Assembly (NCBI GenBank): GCA_012934845.2
Contig: WNNJ02003106.1
Coordinates: forward strand, 49,370-113,369
DNA length: 64,000 nucleotides
Reading direction: 5' to 3'
Source: Pomphorhynchus laevis
Taxonomy: Eukaryota > Acanthocephala > Palaeacanthocephala > Echinorhynchida > Pomphorhynchidae
In this document: piece after piece, positions 54,490 through 63,324 of the stretch
Position numbering within the stretch: the first letter of the stretch is position 1
Layout: each line of letters starts with the position of its first letter
The notes under the pieces: model-generated
Databases searched by the model: none
What the model saw: the letters and a program-made list of their open reading frames with translations, nothing else
Told to the model about the DNA's origin: nothing
Program-made: the position numbers and the translations under genes

Positions 54490-55352
54490 CTACCACCCCC
54501 CCCGAAGAATCCAATCGAGGCGGACGATGCTCGGTAATCTCGAGATGAGGAGCTTAAGAATCCTTAGTCTTTGTTCTGGGGGACGTCCTCTTGAAAAGAA
54601 GACTAATCCCGAGATAGCACAAGTACCCCAGAGGCGCACTTGAGTTTTCTCCTTCAATGACATATGTTGGGCCCGTTTCAGGGCCCATCTAGCTCTCTTC
54701 AGAATACGTTTTAGTCTATCCAGGTCAGCTTTCGCTGACCAGTTTACCGTAATGGTAAACCCCAGGTATTTTACTCGGCTTGTGAAGGTAGGGAGAGGTT
54801 GATTAGTCAGGATAGAAGACAGAGCTGAGAGTGCTAATCTCTTGAGTTTTTTCTTTGTCGCTGGGGCGCCATGAAAGACAACCACCTGCGATTTGGAGGA
54901 GTTTAAAACAAGGTTGGAAAAGGGCAGCTGATCTTTTAATCTTGTAAAGAAACGGCTGATGTCAGAGACTACATCTTTGCACCTGCGTCCAGAGAACAGG
55001 GCTGTGGTATCATCAGCGTATACCACAAGATGTTGATCGTGTTTGAATTTTTTGTAGAGTTTAATGGAGGCAGCAAGATACAAGATTGGAGAAAGTGGGG
55101 AGCCTTGAGGCACACCTGTAATAGGGTAGAACTGACGTGCATCAGGGTCGTCTTTATAGAAGAATCGCTTGGTGTACAGCAATATTTCCACCCTGTTAAC
55201 AATTCTCGCAGGCAACCCGAGGGACCAGGGTCGGATGGGGAGGCTAATAGCATTGTTATGGCGACCTCCTTTCTCTGACTGTATGTCAAAAGCTGACAAA
55301 CACGAGTGGAAAGTGGCACATGGGTTCTGGAGGTGCCCGGGAGTGGCCCCAA
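54490..55352 (-). pseudogene. LINE-J ORF2, reverse transcriptase part
   Basis: Reads MSAFDIQSEKGGRHNNA then LPIRPWSLGLPARIVNRVEI (RT region 2). Motif B is FYPITGVPQGSPLSPILYLA and motif C is HLVVYADDTTALFSGRRC. Next comes NLVLNSSKSQVVVFHGAPAT and the RT-thumb side SRVKYLGFTITVNWSAKADL. It ends LPSIVRLDWILRGGW. 269 codons are open. Motif A (usually F.D...AFD) is shortened to AFDIQSEK, so the first catalytic aspartate context is damaged. The RT would copy element RNA at a nicked target. Confidence 0.85.
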
Positions 55353-55528
55353 GGATTTAAGGTTATCTGTAACAGATAAGTCCCTACTCCTAAAGTCACA
55401 CCAAGGGGGGATTGGTTGGGGAGATAGAGTGGCTCCATAATTGTGTAGGGATAGTGACTACTCCAAAACTTTATCAAGGCCTATTCTACCGATCCAACCT
55501 AATGCTCTATCCTTCCAACAGACAAATT

Positions 55529-55795
55529 CTACTTTTTGAATATCTTCCAGAAGGAAGACTGAGAAGGGTAAAGGCGAGAAATGCTTGCCTTATCCCTACT
55601 CAGCTGGATCCTATATCTAGTGCTCCAGTATTCATTTGAGAGGGCTTGACTGGCGGAAACAGAGAGAATAGGAAGGTAGGACATTTTAGCTAGGACCTTG
55701 AGTTTTGTTGGAATGAGATTGTATATGCGACCTTTATAAGTAGTCGAAAGCAACGCGGTAGCTTGCGAAGAAAGGTAGGCATTAAATTCGGTCAA
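55529..55795 (-). pseudogene. LINE-J ORF2, linker part
   Basis: Open frame with TEFNAYLSSQATALLSTTYK, GRIYNLIPTKLKVLAKMSYL and PILSVSASQALSNEYWSTRY. It is the segment between endonuclease and RT (compare the I/Jockey region with A/LS..W...RIA). A frame change separates it from the endonuclease frame, and a deletion follows. Confidence 0.6.
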
Positions 55796-55822
55796 ACTCT
55801 CATTTCCAATTCGGGGGAAGAG

Positions 55823-56542
55823 TTAGATAGCTGCTTGAAAGAAGGCCACCCTGATGGGATTAAAGTGGAACCTTCTCCTAAGCAACGTATCTTCCTCTAA
55901 CCGCCAACGAATTAGGTCATGAGAGGTGGTCTGTTGTTGGCGCGACTGCTCAGTACAGATGGGTTTCAACAACCACTTCTTATGTAGCAGTAATATGTCG
56001 AGGAGCGAATTAGTTGTTGAGCAATGAAAGGTGGGGGATGGTGGTTTGTGAATAAGATAGTCGTTCCTGGCTCTGCGGTTTGCTGCATTAATCCAACGAC
56101 CAGTTCTGTCGTTGAAGTCACCAAGTAACATGTCATAGCCACTACCTAATATACGATCCAGGAGGTCACGGTTCTTGTGAATTTCTATCGGCCGTATATA
56201 AATATTGGCTATGCTGATGCGTTTACCGTTCTTACCAAGTGATATAGCTAAACAAGATAGGGCTGGACAAGAATAGTTAAGGAGGGAAGATCTTAAGGAG
56301 CATTTAACTAAGGTTAAAAGACCTTGAGATGAAGAGGAGTGAGGAGGAGTTATATACGGAGTGAAGTGGGTGGATATATGCTTGGGAATAAATTGAGTAA
56401 TGTCCTGGGGGATACGGATATACCGCGTCTCCTGAAGGACTATAACATCTGCATCTCTACCAGATAAAAGGCTAAGGGCAGAGACATCTCCCGAATTCCA
56501 CTGAAAGCTATTCAGTGAAAAAGGCTCTTGATTGCTTTGCAT
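55823..56542 (-). pseudogene. LINE-J ORF2, endonuclease domain
   Basis: 239 residues of an exonuclease-endonuclease-phosphatase fold: SFQWNSGDVSALSLLSGRD, ADVIVLQETRYIRIPQDI (catalytic E), SIANIYIRPIE, GYDMLLGDFNDRTGRWINA (GDFN), SPTFHCSTTNSLLDILLLHK and QQTTSHDLIRWRLEE (the terminal H). All catalytic landmarks are present. The nuclease nicks target DNA for target-primed reverse transcription. ATG at 56542 follows ORF1 by about 120 nt. Confidence 0.85.
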
Positions 56543-56659
56543 TGTGTTAGTTTAGCTGGAAGGGGATTGCCTCACTCTAGACAGAGCTAGAGGTGGAGGG
56601 GTTACCCTCTCCATCACTAGCGCCACCCAGAGTGGGTACTTGCCCCCGGGCATTATCAT

Positions 56660-57876
56660 TATTTCCCTTTGAGGCGCTTTTAATCTTGCCCTTCAGCATT
56701 TTGCCGATCTTTAAGGGGGAACGGAATCGGCCGCAGCCCCCTCTTTTTCGAAGCTGGAATTTCTGACGAAGGAGGAATTACCGAGATAGCTGGCACTTTC
56801 GGCGACGTTAGTAGAGCAGAAAGTAAGGATTTCACCAACTCTTCTGTTTGTTTTCTGGACTCTGCCGATCTGAGGTCCATAGCATGAAGTAGTTCTTGGT
56901 TAGGCATACCTCTACAGGCATTCTGGGGAGCCGATGTCGCGGCACCAGAATAAGACCCGGGTTTTCTCGCAGCAGAAGATTGAAACAAACTGCTGTACTT
57001 CTTAAAGAAGACACATCTTCTACTCCAGGCTGGGTGGATCTCTCCACAGTTGGAGCAGGATGGGGGCCGTACATTTGCTGCCGCTCTTTGCAACCGGACA
57101 AGAAAAGGAACTACACACCCCACATGTAGTCGGCAGGAAGCAGCTGGAAGCCCAGTGCCCCCACTTATGGCACCGACTACAGTGAGGTTAAGTGTACTCC
57201 TCACTGCCGACAATTTCGAATTTTAGATTAAAGCCCATAAGGGGATTACATGTCGTCTTTTCCAATAACTCAGCCTGTCCCATCGCCGCTGAACAAAAAC
57301 CAATTGGTAACGGGAAGCCGTTTTTTCCTATCAGGGGGCGGAAGTTAGTAATTTTATAAGTTTTTTTAGCATCTTAATATCCCCATCATCCAAGTGAGCA
57401 GGAAGATTGGCTATTTTCAATGATGCTTGGATGTGCTTGCACTCGAATACGCCCAAATCTTTAAAGTTCGCGTTGAAAAAACTCTCATAGCTCTCCAGGA
57501 GATCCTGGGATGAGAACGATATCTTAATACCACTGTTGTTATATCGAACAGTGTTGAAAATAATTCGTTTGTTCATTTTAGAGACAAATTCTATGAGAAA
57601 AGTGTTGCATAACATGTGCCTCTCTAAAGGCTTTATAATTTTGATAATCCCCAGATTAACAAGTTTGGGGATTGGGGAATGTAATTCTCCACTGTCAGAA
57701 GTAACAGAAGCATCACTTACCTTTGGGCTGTGATGATTACGACATACATTCACCTTATTTAGTTGAGATTTGGAAGGTTTTTCCATCTTTGCAACTTTAA
57801 AATAGAAATTTCTATATTCTAGTTGGTATGGCGCTAACACAGTTGTTCCGATGACCACTGAAAACGGCGAATCCAT
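56660..57876 (-). pseudogene. LINE-J ORF1 (gag-like, zinc knuckles), frameshifted
   Basis: The N-terminal half 57331-57876 is open: MDSPFSVVIGTTVLAPYQLE, IPKLVNLGIIKIIKPLERHM, RIIFNTVRYNNSGIKISFSS and CKHIQASLKIANLPAHLDDG. After a frameshift NFRPLIGKNGFPLPIGFCSA and CSRCHKWGHWASSCFLPTTC follow. Then come GVCSSFSCPVAK and CSNCGEIHPAWSRRC, i.e. three CCHC-type knuckles as usual for I/Jockey ORF1, and a Pro/Ser-rich tail (VPAISVIPPSSEIPASKKRG). ORF1 binds element RNA. There are at least two frame changes. Confidence 0.8.
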
Positions 57877-58360
57877 TTGTTTGGCAAAATATCCCTAATT
57901 CGCAAAGCTATAGAACGCAGGTTACGCAAAATAAGAGAAAACACAACATGTGCTCCCAATGGTATAATTTATGTTGCTTATTGTAAACAATGTCTTGAAC
58001 CATACACAAAAAGCGGCTTGTCGTTAAATATGAGGAGTAACAATTGCCAATGCGATTTACAAAAGAAACTAGTTAGTAGAGACTCCGTAGTCAATCATTG
58101 TATAAACATAAATAATACCACCACATGTTGTTTTGGAAATATTAATGACAAAAAAACTCGCAATAAACTGTAACAATGGTATAGGACAATTAATGTGTGA
58201 CAAAGAAACTGAAATAAATACAGAACACATTTATAGAAACCCATATATACATAACACGCAACAAGCCAGTAAAAACGCTTCTGCACCTGAGCTTCGTATA
58301 GCATCGTGAGGAATTGCTGCTGTCTTCATAGTTATCACAAAAGCAGTCGAAACGTACCCT
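57877..58360 (+). mobile_element. PLE-B C-terminal GIY-YIG domain
   Basis: The frame 57877-58173 reads RKAIERRLRKIRENTTCAPN, GIIYVAYCKQCLEPYTKSGL and SLNMRSNNCQCDLQKKLVSR then DSVVNHC. GIIYVAYC..C is the GIY half. The YIG half is EPYTKSG, so its glycine position is altered, and NNHR has become NNCQ. Then, out of frame, come EHIYRNPYIHNTQQASKN and SAPELRIAS. A canonical Penelope endonuclease, clearly distinct from PLE-C. It is decayed. Confidence 0.75.
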
Positions 58361-58535
58361 AACCACTTCATCCAACTGACGATGACTGCTGGCTGGTTAG
58401 GAACGTCTTGAAGTGATACATTAGACTGATGGAGCTGATGATCGAAGTCTAGTTATTTAGCAGCAAATATGGATTAAAAATCAATCGTAGCCAGCTTTGG
58501 CTCCTGGACCACAGTTTCAAGCGATTTTTCGCAAT
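58361..58535 (+). mobile_element. PLE-B pseudo-LTR segment, copy 1
   Basis: From 58330: AGCAGTCGAAACG, CCTAACCACTTCATCC, CTGACGATGACTGCTGGC and TGGTTAGG, then GACTGATGGAGCTGATGATC and GCTCCTGGACCACAGTTTCA. GCAGTC next to GAAAC pairs with GACTGC after CTGACGA, and CCTAACCA pairs with TGGTTAGG. The same sequence occurs at 61335-61605, and its second half alone at 61095-61223. It joins the 3' end of one element to the 5' start of the next (the PLE pseudo-LTR arrangement). Confidence 0.65.
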
Positions 58536-58640
58536 AACAATTTATATATAAATATATATAGTATATATAATATAAACTATAATATAATATAGTTGCTGGT
58601 GTGACCTAGCAACTATTCTATATATACATATATATAAGAC
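58536..58640. repeat. ATAT-rich tract with hairpin
   Basis: Alternating A/T sequence. TAGTTGCT/AGCAACTA (58590-58597 with 58608-58615) forms an 8-bp stem with loop GGTGTGACCT. Confidence 0.6.
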
Positions 58641-59250
58641 GTTTAATATACTTGCGAAACAAATTCAGGTGAACAGTGACAACATCGTAAACCTATCTGA
58701 TGAAACCATAACTGATGCGCAAAAGTCGGTTCTATCTCTTGGTTTTAAGTTCGTGCCAACGCCATGTTAATTCAATCATAAAAAACTTATGGGCAATTTG
58801 AGATCGACCTCCTACCAGATGTTTAAGACTATCAAAGATGTGAACATGAAGACAGCTCTGCAAAAACGTGTGCTTAACAATAAGGTGATTCAAGATTACA
58901 TAACTATGCAACCGAATATAAAAACGAACAACAATTTGATTAAAACAGAAATGGAATCATTACGCGAATTACAAGGAATGAACCATCTAATTTTCCAACA
59001 ATCCGACAAAGGAGGTAAAATAATTATATGGTCAAAGAACGATTACCTGGCAGAGGGACTTTGGCAACTGAAAACTGACGCTTACGAACAAATTACATCC
59101 ACAGATCACGCGAGTGTTGTGAAAGAAGTTGAGTCGACTATTCAAAAACACTTCTGACAGTCAGCATTGTCGAGTACACTGGTTCAAGATCCACGACCCG
59201 GATACTTATACCTTTTGCCTAAAATTCATAAAAATGTAAAAGCTTAAACG
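58641..59250 (+). mobile_element. PLE-B N-terminal RT part
   Basis: Reads NIVNLSDETITDAQKSVLSL then GFKFVPTPC (58690-58770), a known PLE entry motif. After a stop comes the frame 58789-59157 with TALQKRVLNNKVIQDYITMQ, FQQSDKGGKIIIWSKNDYLA (the SDKGG..V.. finger motif) and GLWQLKTDAYEQITSTDHAS. DPRPGYLYLLPKIHKNVKA lies at 59192-59245 in another frame. It breaks off just before the catalytic motifs where the LINE-J ORF1 scrap begins. Confidence 0.8.
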
Positions 59251-59777
59251 CTCGTCCTGGACAAGTGACACCTTGTCCAGGACGAGCCATTATCAGTAAT
59301 AAGGGAACATCAACTGAGAAACTTGCGAAACTCCGTGCGTAGGGAGGCAGCACTCGAAATATTTGCAGGCCTAAGCACGGCACCGGACTTGTGGAATGTG
59401 CCATAGTATTGTTTGAATCGAGCACATTTCCTGCTCCAGGCAGGATGGCACCCCCACAATTGGAGCATGATGGGGGAGGCTCACAACGAAGGTCAGTCTG
59501 TAGAGTCGCACAGTGGAACGAACTACACGCTCCACACGTAGGTGTCTTACTGCAGCTGGAGGCCCAGAGTCTCCATTTGTGACACCGGCTGCAGTGAGGA
59601 TAGGTATATTCATATTTTCCAATAAGGGTAAAACAAAGATTAAAGCCAAAAAGGGGTTACATTTAGAGTTCATAAGAACTTCTCCGTATTCCAGTGGGAC
59701 AGAGCAGAACCCAATTGGTATTGGGTTACCCCCTTTACCCAGAATAGACCGGAAGTTAGAAACCTTGAAGGATTTTT
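59219..59777 (-). mobile_element. LINE-J ORF1 scrap
   Basis: The minus strand gives SFKVSNFRSILGKGGNPIPI, GFCSVPLEYGEVLMNSKCNP and ENMNIPILTAAGVTNGDSG, then, in other frames, the knuckles GVCSSFHCATLQTDLRC and PPSCSNCGG. Line by line it parallels 57340-57000 (NFRPLIGKNGFPLPIGFCSA...), but it is a different, diverged copy. It lies between PLE-B and the satellite array. Confidence 0.75.
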
Positions 59778-61078
59778 CGGTTGCCTGTGTGACATTGTGA
59801 ATAAAGGCGTTTCCGACACTTTGCTTAATTGACTGAGGCTTACGCTCTTTACCAGATCGAATTGCTGTGCGGACCATCCATAAACACTAGGCAGAGGTTG
59901 TTGCTGAATTGTCGTTGCACTCGTTGGATCCTTAATGGATACGGCATGTATAATAGTAGTGCACAGATGTGCTGAGTAAACAACGGTCCAGGATTTCTTA
60001 CGAAATACGGCATTTATACTAAATGGTGTTGCTTGATAGACTGGACTTCGATTCACGACTTTCAATCACCATGTCACTTCTAGACGACCACTTCAGCATC
60101 GAAATGATGAGTACCCGGCAACACTCATCAGTAGAATGAGGTACACACTAGTCGTTTCGGTTGCCTGTGTGACATTGTGAATAAAGGCGTTTCCAACACT
60201 TTGCTTAATTGACTGAGGCTTACGCTCTTTACCAGATCGAATTGCTGTGCGGACCATCCTTAAACACTAGGCAGAGGTTGTTGCTGAATTGTCGTTGCAC
60301 TCGTTGGATCCTTAATGGATACGGCATTTATAATAGTAGTGCACATGTGTTGAGTAAACAACGGTCCAGGATTTCTTACGAAATACGGCATTTATACTAA
60401 ATGGTGTTGCTTGATAGACTGGACTTCGATTCACGACTTTCAATCACCATGTCACTTCTAGACGACCACTTCAGCATCGAAATGATGAGTACCGGCAACA
60501 CTCATCAGTAGAATGAGGTACACACTGGTCGTTTCGGTTGCCTGTGTGACATTGTGAATAAAGCCGTTTCCGACGCTTTGCTTAATCGACTGGGGCTTAC
60601 GCTCTTTACCAGATCGAATTGCTGTGCGGACCATCCTTAAACACTAGGCAGAGGTTGTTGCTGAATTGTCGTTGCACTCGTTGGATCCTTAATGGATACG
60701 GCATGTATAATAGCAGTGCACAGATGTGCTGAGTAAACAACGGTCCAGGATTTCTTACGAAATACGGCATTTATACTAAATGGTGTTGCTTGATAGACTC
60801 GACTTCGATTCACGACTTTCAATCACCATGTCACTTCTAGACGACCACTTCAGCATCGAAATGATGAGTACCGGCAACACTCATCAGTAGAATGAGGTAC
60901 ACACTAGTCGTTTCGGTTGCCTGTGTGACATTGTGAATAAAGGCGTTTCCGACACTTTGCTTAATTGACTGAGGCTTACGCTCATTACCAGATCGAATTG
61001 CTGTGCGGGCCATCCTTAAACACTAGGCAGAGGTTGTTGCTGAATTGTTGTTGCACTCGTTGGATCCTTAACTCGTTG
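59778..61078. repeat. 379-bp satellite, about 3.4 units
   Basis: TTGCCTGTGTGACATTGTGA starts units at 59781, 60161, 60539 and 60917 (spacings 380, 378, 378). Units are about 98% alike by eye. Each has an 8-bp hairpin TGATGAGT/ACTCATCA around ACCGGCAAC and, on the minus strand, GGCAACCGAAACG followed 22 nt later by CTGATGAGTGTTGCC. Minus-strand frames such as 59670-60065 and 60637-60822 simply read through the repeat. The array starts exactly where the LINE-J ORF1 scrap ends. Confidence 0.92.
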
Positions 61079-61089
61079 GAACCTTATAT

Positions 61090-61610
61090 ATATACGTCTC
61101 TGAGTGATACATTAGACTGATGGAGCTGATGATCGAAGTCCAGTTTTTTAGCAGCTCATATGGATTTTAAATCAATAGTAGCCAGTTTAGGCTCCTGGAC
61201 CACAGTTTCAAGCGATTTTTCGCACTACCAATTTATAAAAAACGTATTCCTTTCGGAATCCTGTGAGAAATTCAGTGCCCTCGTAACCAACGGATACGCA
61301 TTTGTGCATATAAAGAATAACTAGAAGGTCCACACACACAACAAGCTAGTAAAAACGCTTTCTGCACCTGAGTTTTGTTTAGCATCGTGAAGAATTGCTG
61401 GTGTCTTTATAGTTATCACAAAAGCAGTCGAAACGCACCCTAACCACTTCATCCGACTGACGATGACTGCTGGGTGGTTAGGATCGTCTCGGAGTGATAC
61501 ATTAGACTGATGGAGCTGATGATCGAAGTCCAGTTTTTTAGCAGCTCATATGGATTTTAAATCAATAGTAGCCAGTTTAGGCTCCTGGACCACAGTTTCA
61601 AGCGTATATA
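61090..61610 (+). mobile_element. PLE-B pseudo-LTR region, duplicated
   Basis: 61095-61223 and 61485-61603 are direct repeats 390 bp apart (GAGTGATACATTAGACTGAT ... CTCCTGGACCACAGTTTCAA). The first carries a small frame, 61159-61323, with MDFKSIVASLGSWTTVSSDF, SHYQFIKNVFLSESCEKFSA and LVTNGYAFVHIKNN. It probably is the N-terminus of a PLE-B ORF. 61335-61480 repeats 58250-58400, including GCAGTCGAAACG and CCTAACCAC/GTGGTTAGG (9 bp). Confidence 0.7.
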
Positions 61611-61680
61611 TATATATATATATATATAATTATTGTTGCGAGTGTAACCGCGATCTGGGGTCATTGGTAGACTCTTCCAA

Positions 61681-61829
61681 ATAATAAGGTTTTGAAAAGG
61701 AACCAGATAAATTAAAGCAACTTATATTTTTTCGTAAAACGTTTCGGCTATCCGAAATTTTCGGATAGCCGAAACGTTTTACGAAAAAATATAAGTTGCT
61801 TTAATTTATCTGGTTCCTTTTCAAAACCT

Positions 61830-61835
<6 letters not shown>
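61681..61835. repeat. Perfect 155-bp palindrome
   Basis: Two 77-bp arms around a single central T (61758). Every base I compared pairs, from ATAATAAGG at the left to CCTTATTAT at the right. The middle is CGTTTCGGCTATCCGAAA and its complement. The arm end GCCGAAACGTTTTACGAAAA is like PLE 3' termini, so it may be an inverted dimer of a PLE tail. Confidence 0.9.

Positions 61836-61908
<73 letters not shown>
61836..61908. repeat. (TA)n microsatellite
   Basis: About 36 pure TA dinucleotides directly after the palindrome; a shorter TA run is at 61605-61627 before it. Confidence 0.95.
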
Positions 61909-61911
<3 letters not shown>

Positions 61912-62084
61912 CGCATTTGCCCTGTATTATCAAACGTCATGCACAACTTTTACGACAATCCCTTCAACCTTGTAATCAGTGAAGAACTGATTTAATCTTA
62001 GGAGGGATTTACACAAAAGAATGTCTTATCTATGCCAGCGATTGCGATACTGACGCTCATACGGCATATGATGAAGATTTCCTG

Positions 62085-62480
62085 ACGTCCAACAGTACTG
62101 GTATGCTGATGATGGTAATATGATCGGCACATCAAGTTACATCAAGGATGCCTTGATGTCATAAAAATGGCCATTGATGCCTTGATCAAGGGCCAGTTTT
62201 CCGATTATATGTGAATCCCAAGAAATGTACGTTATACAATTCTACAGCCAATACGACACACATTCATCAACGTCTTTGTGAAACTGAGGTAGAAATACAA
62301 AACGATAGAACGATCATCATTGGCGCTTCTGTTGGAGATCTTCCCTACCTTCTAAACTCCATCAAGACGAAGGTATCGGAATTTTGCGCCCTCGTTGAGC
62401 GACTAGCTGAAGTTGGAGTGCTGGACACAGATCGTATATGCTTGATTTATAAAATCAATGCAACACATTTTTCAACTTTT
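62085..62480 (+). mobile_element. RLE-LINE RT fragment
   Basis: YWYADDGNMIGTSSYIKDAL at about 62096-62160, then FPIIC / VNPKKCTLYNSTANTTHIHQ in the next frame, and IIIGASVGDLPYLLNSIKTK, VSEFCALVERLAEVGVLDTD and RICLIYKINATH. It parallels the 14.55-14.9 kb copy (FWYADDGNVIG..., INPAKCKIYANN, LGTPIGNPQYVKSFI, LMNRFTEIGLNDIQIAY). The tail of the frame to 62606 is non-homologous AT-rich sequence. Confidence 0.75.
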
Positions 62481-63324
62481 AAATGTTTGAAAAAACGAGC
62501 ATTTCTTTATCATTTGATGTTGGCTAGTGAAAATAAAAATATTTTCATTCTAATTTTTTATTTCAATTCGTTAATTGGAATAACTACAAAACAACCATTT
62601 ACATAGATTAATGCAAATGTTTTTGACTTTTCTATTGGATTTTTCATTTTTTAAAAGGAATGAGAGATTAACTGTAAATTATTAGTCTAGTCTGAGTAAA
62701 CATATAAGCGAAATAAAAGCGATAGAAACCGACAAGAAATCGTAAGTAAATAAAATTTTTGTAGCTATTAGTTTACTGGAAAAAAATAAACTAATTCTTC
62801 GGAAATAAAAAATAATTTAAGAATAAAATCACAGATTATAATTATATTAATATAATTATATATATTATTATAATATTTATAAAATATTATTAATATAATA
62901 TTAGTAAATATTTATAATTTATATGCATATTACAAAATAAACAACAAAAAAGCTCATTAAAATTCATACAATTACTTAATATGTTACAATTTAAATTTGG
63001 ATGACTTTATTCTGTACTTTTACTTTAATTTTATATTTTAAAGCCAAAAGCAGAACGCTACATTTCACTATTGATGGACATCATCAACTACTGATATATA
63101 CATGCGTTTCTTGTTTTGGTACTTTTAATGCTGGATGATGATTACTCGACTCGTCTGCTATTGACTTAATCGTATGTTGTATAAATTATATAAACTTAAA
63201 ATTACGGAACAAACTGAAAAAAGTAATTGCAAATATTGTAAAGGTTGCCCATTCATCAACAAATACTAGGTAATAATACTAATCATAAAGTCGAAAGATC
63301 GTCAGCCAATATTAAAAATACAAT
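62481..63324. other. Gene-free AT-rich stretch
   Basis: Nothing coding. 63146-63161 holds the reverse complement of the 44-kb repeat end (ACTCGACTCGTCTGCT), with a diverged relative around 63240-63320. Confidence 0.4.

Larger units (their letters stand above)
54375..57880 (-). mobile_element. LINE-J, APE-type non-LTR retrotransposon (defective)
   Basis: Two-ORF LINE on the minus strand: ORF1 with zinc knuckles (57876 to about 56660), then ORF2 with apurinic-type endonuclease (56542-55823) and reverse transcriptase (55299-54490). Its GC content is well above the surroundings. A G/C run GGGGGGGGT at about 54497-54506 and a short 3' UTR end the element. Compared with a full ORF2, the region between endonuclease and RT motif A is deleted (about 55360-55530). 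At least four frame breaks are visible. The motif set fits the I/Jockey/CR1 group; the clade is not decidable by eye. It is inserted next to PLE-B at 57877. Confidence 0.85.

Noticed and set aside
54397-55480. Plus-strand frames over the LINE-J RT
   Set aside because: All are antisense shadows of the minus-strand ORF2.
59670-60822. Minus-strand frames reading through the 379-bp satellite as a gene
   Set aside because: The same peptide recurs with each unit and breaks in others; no domain apart from the adjoining LINE-J ORF1 scrap.
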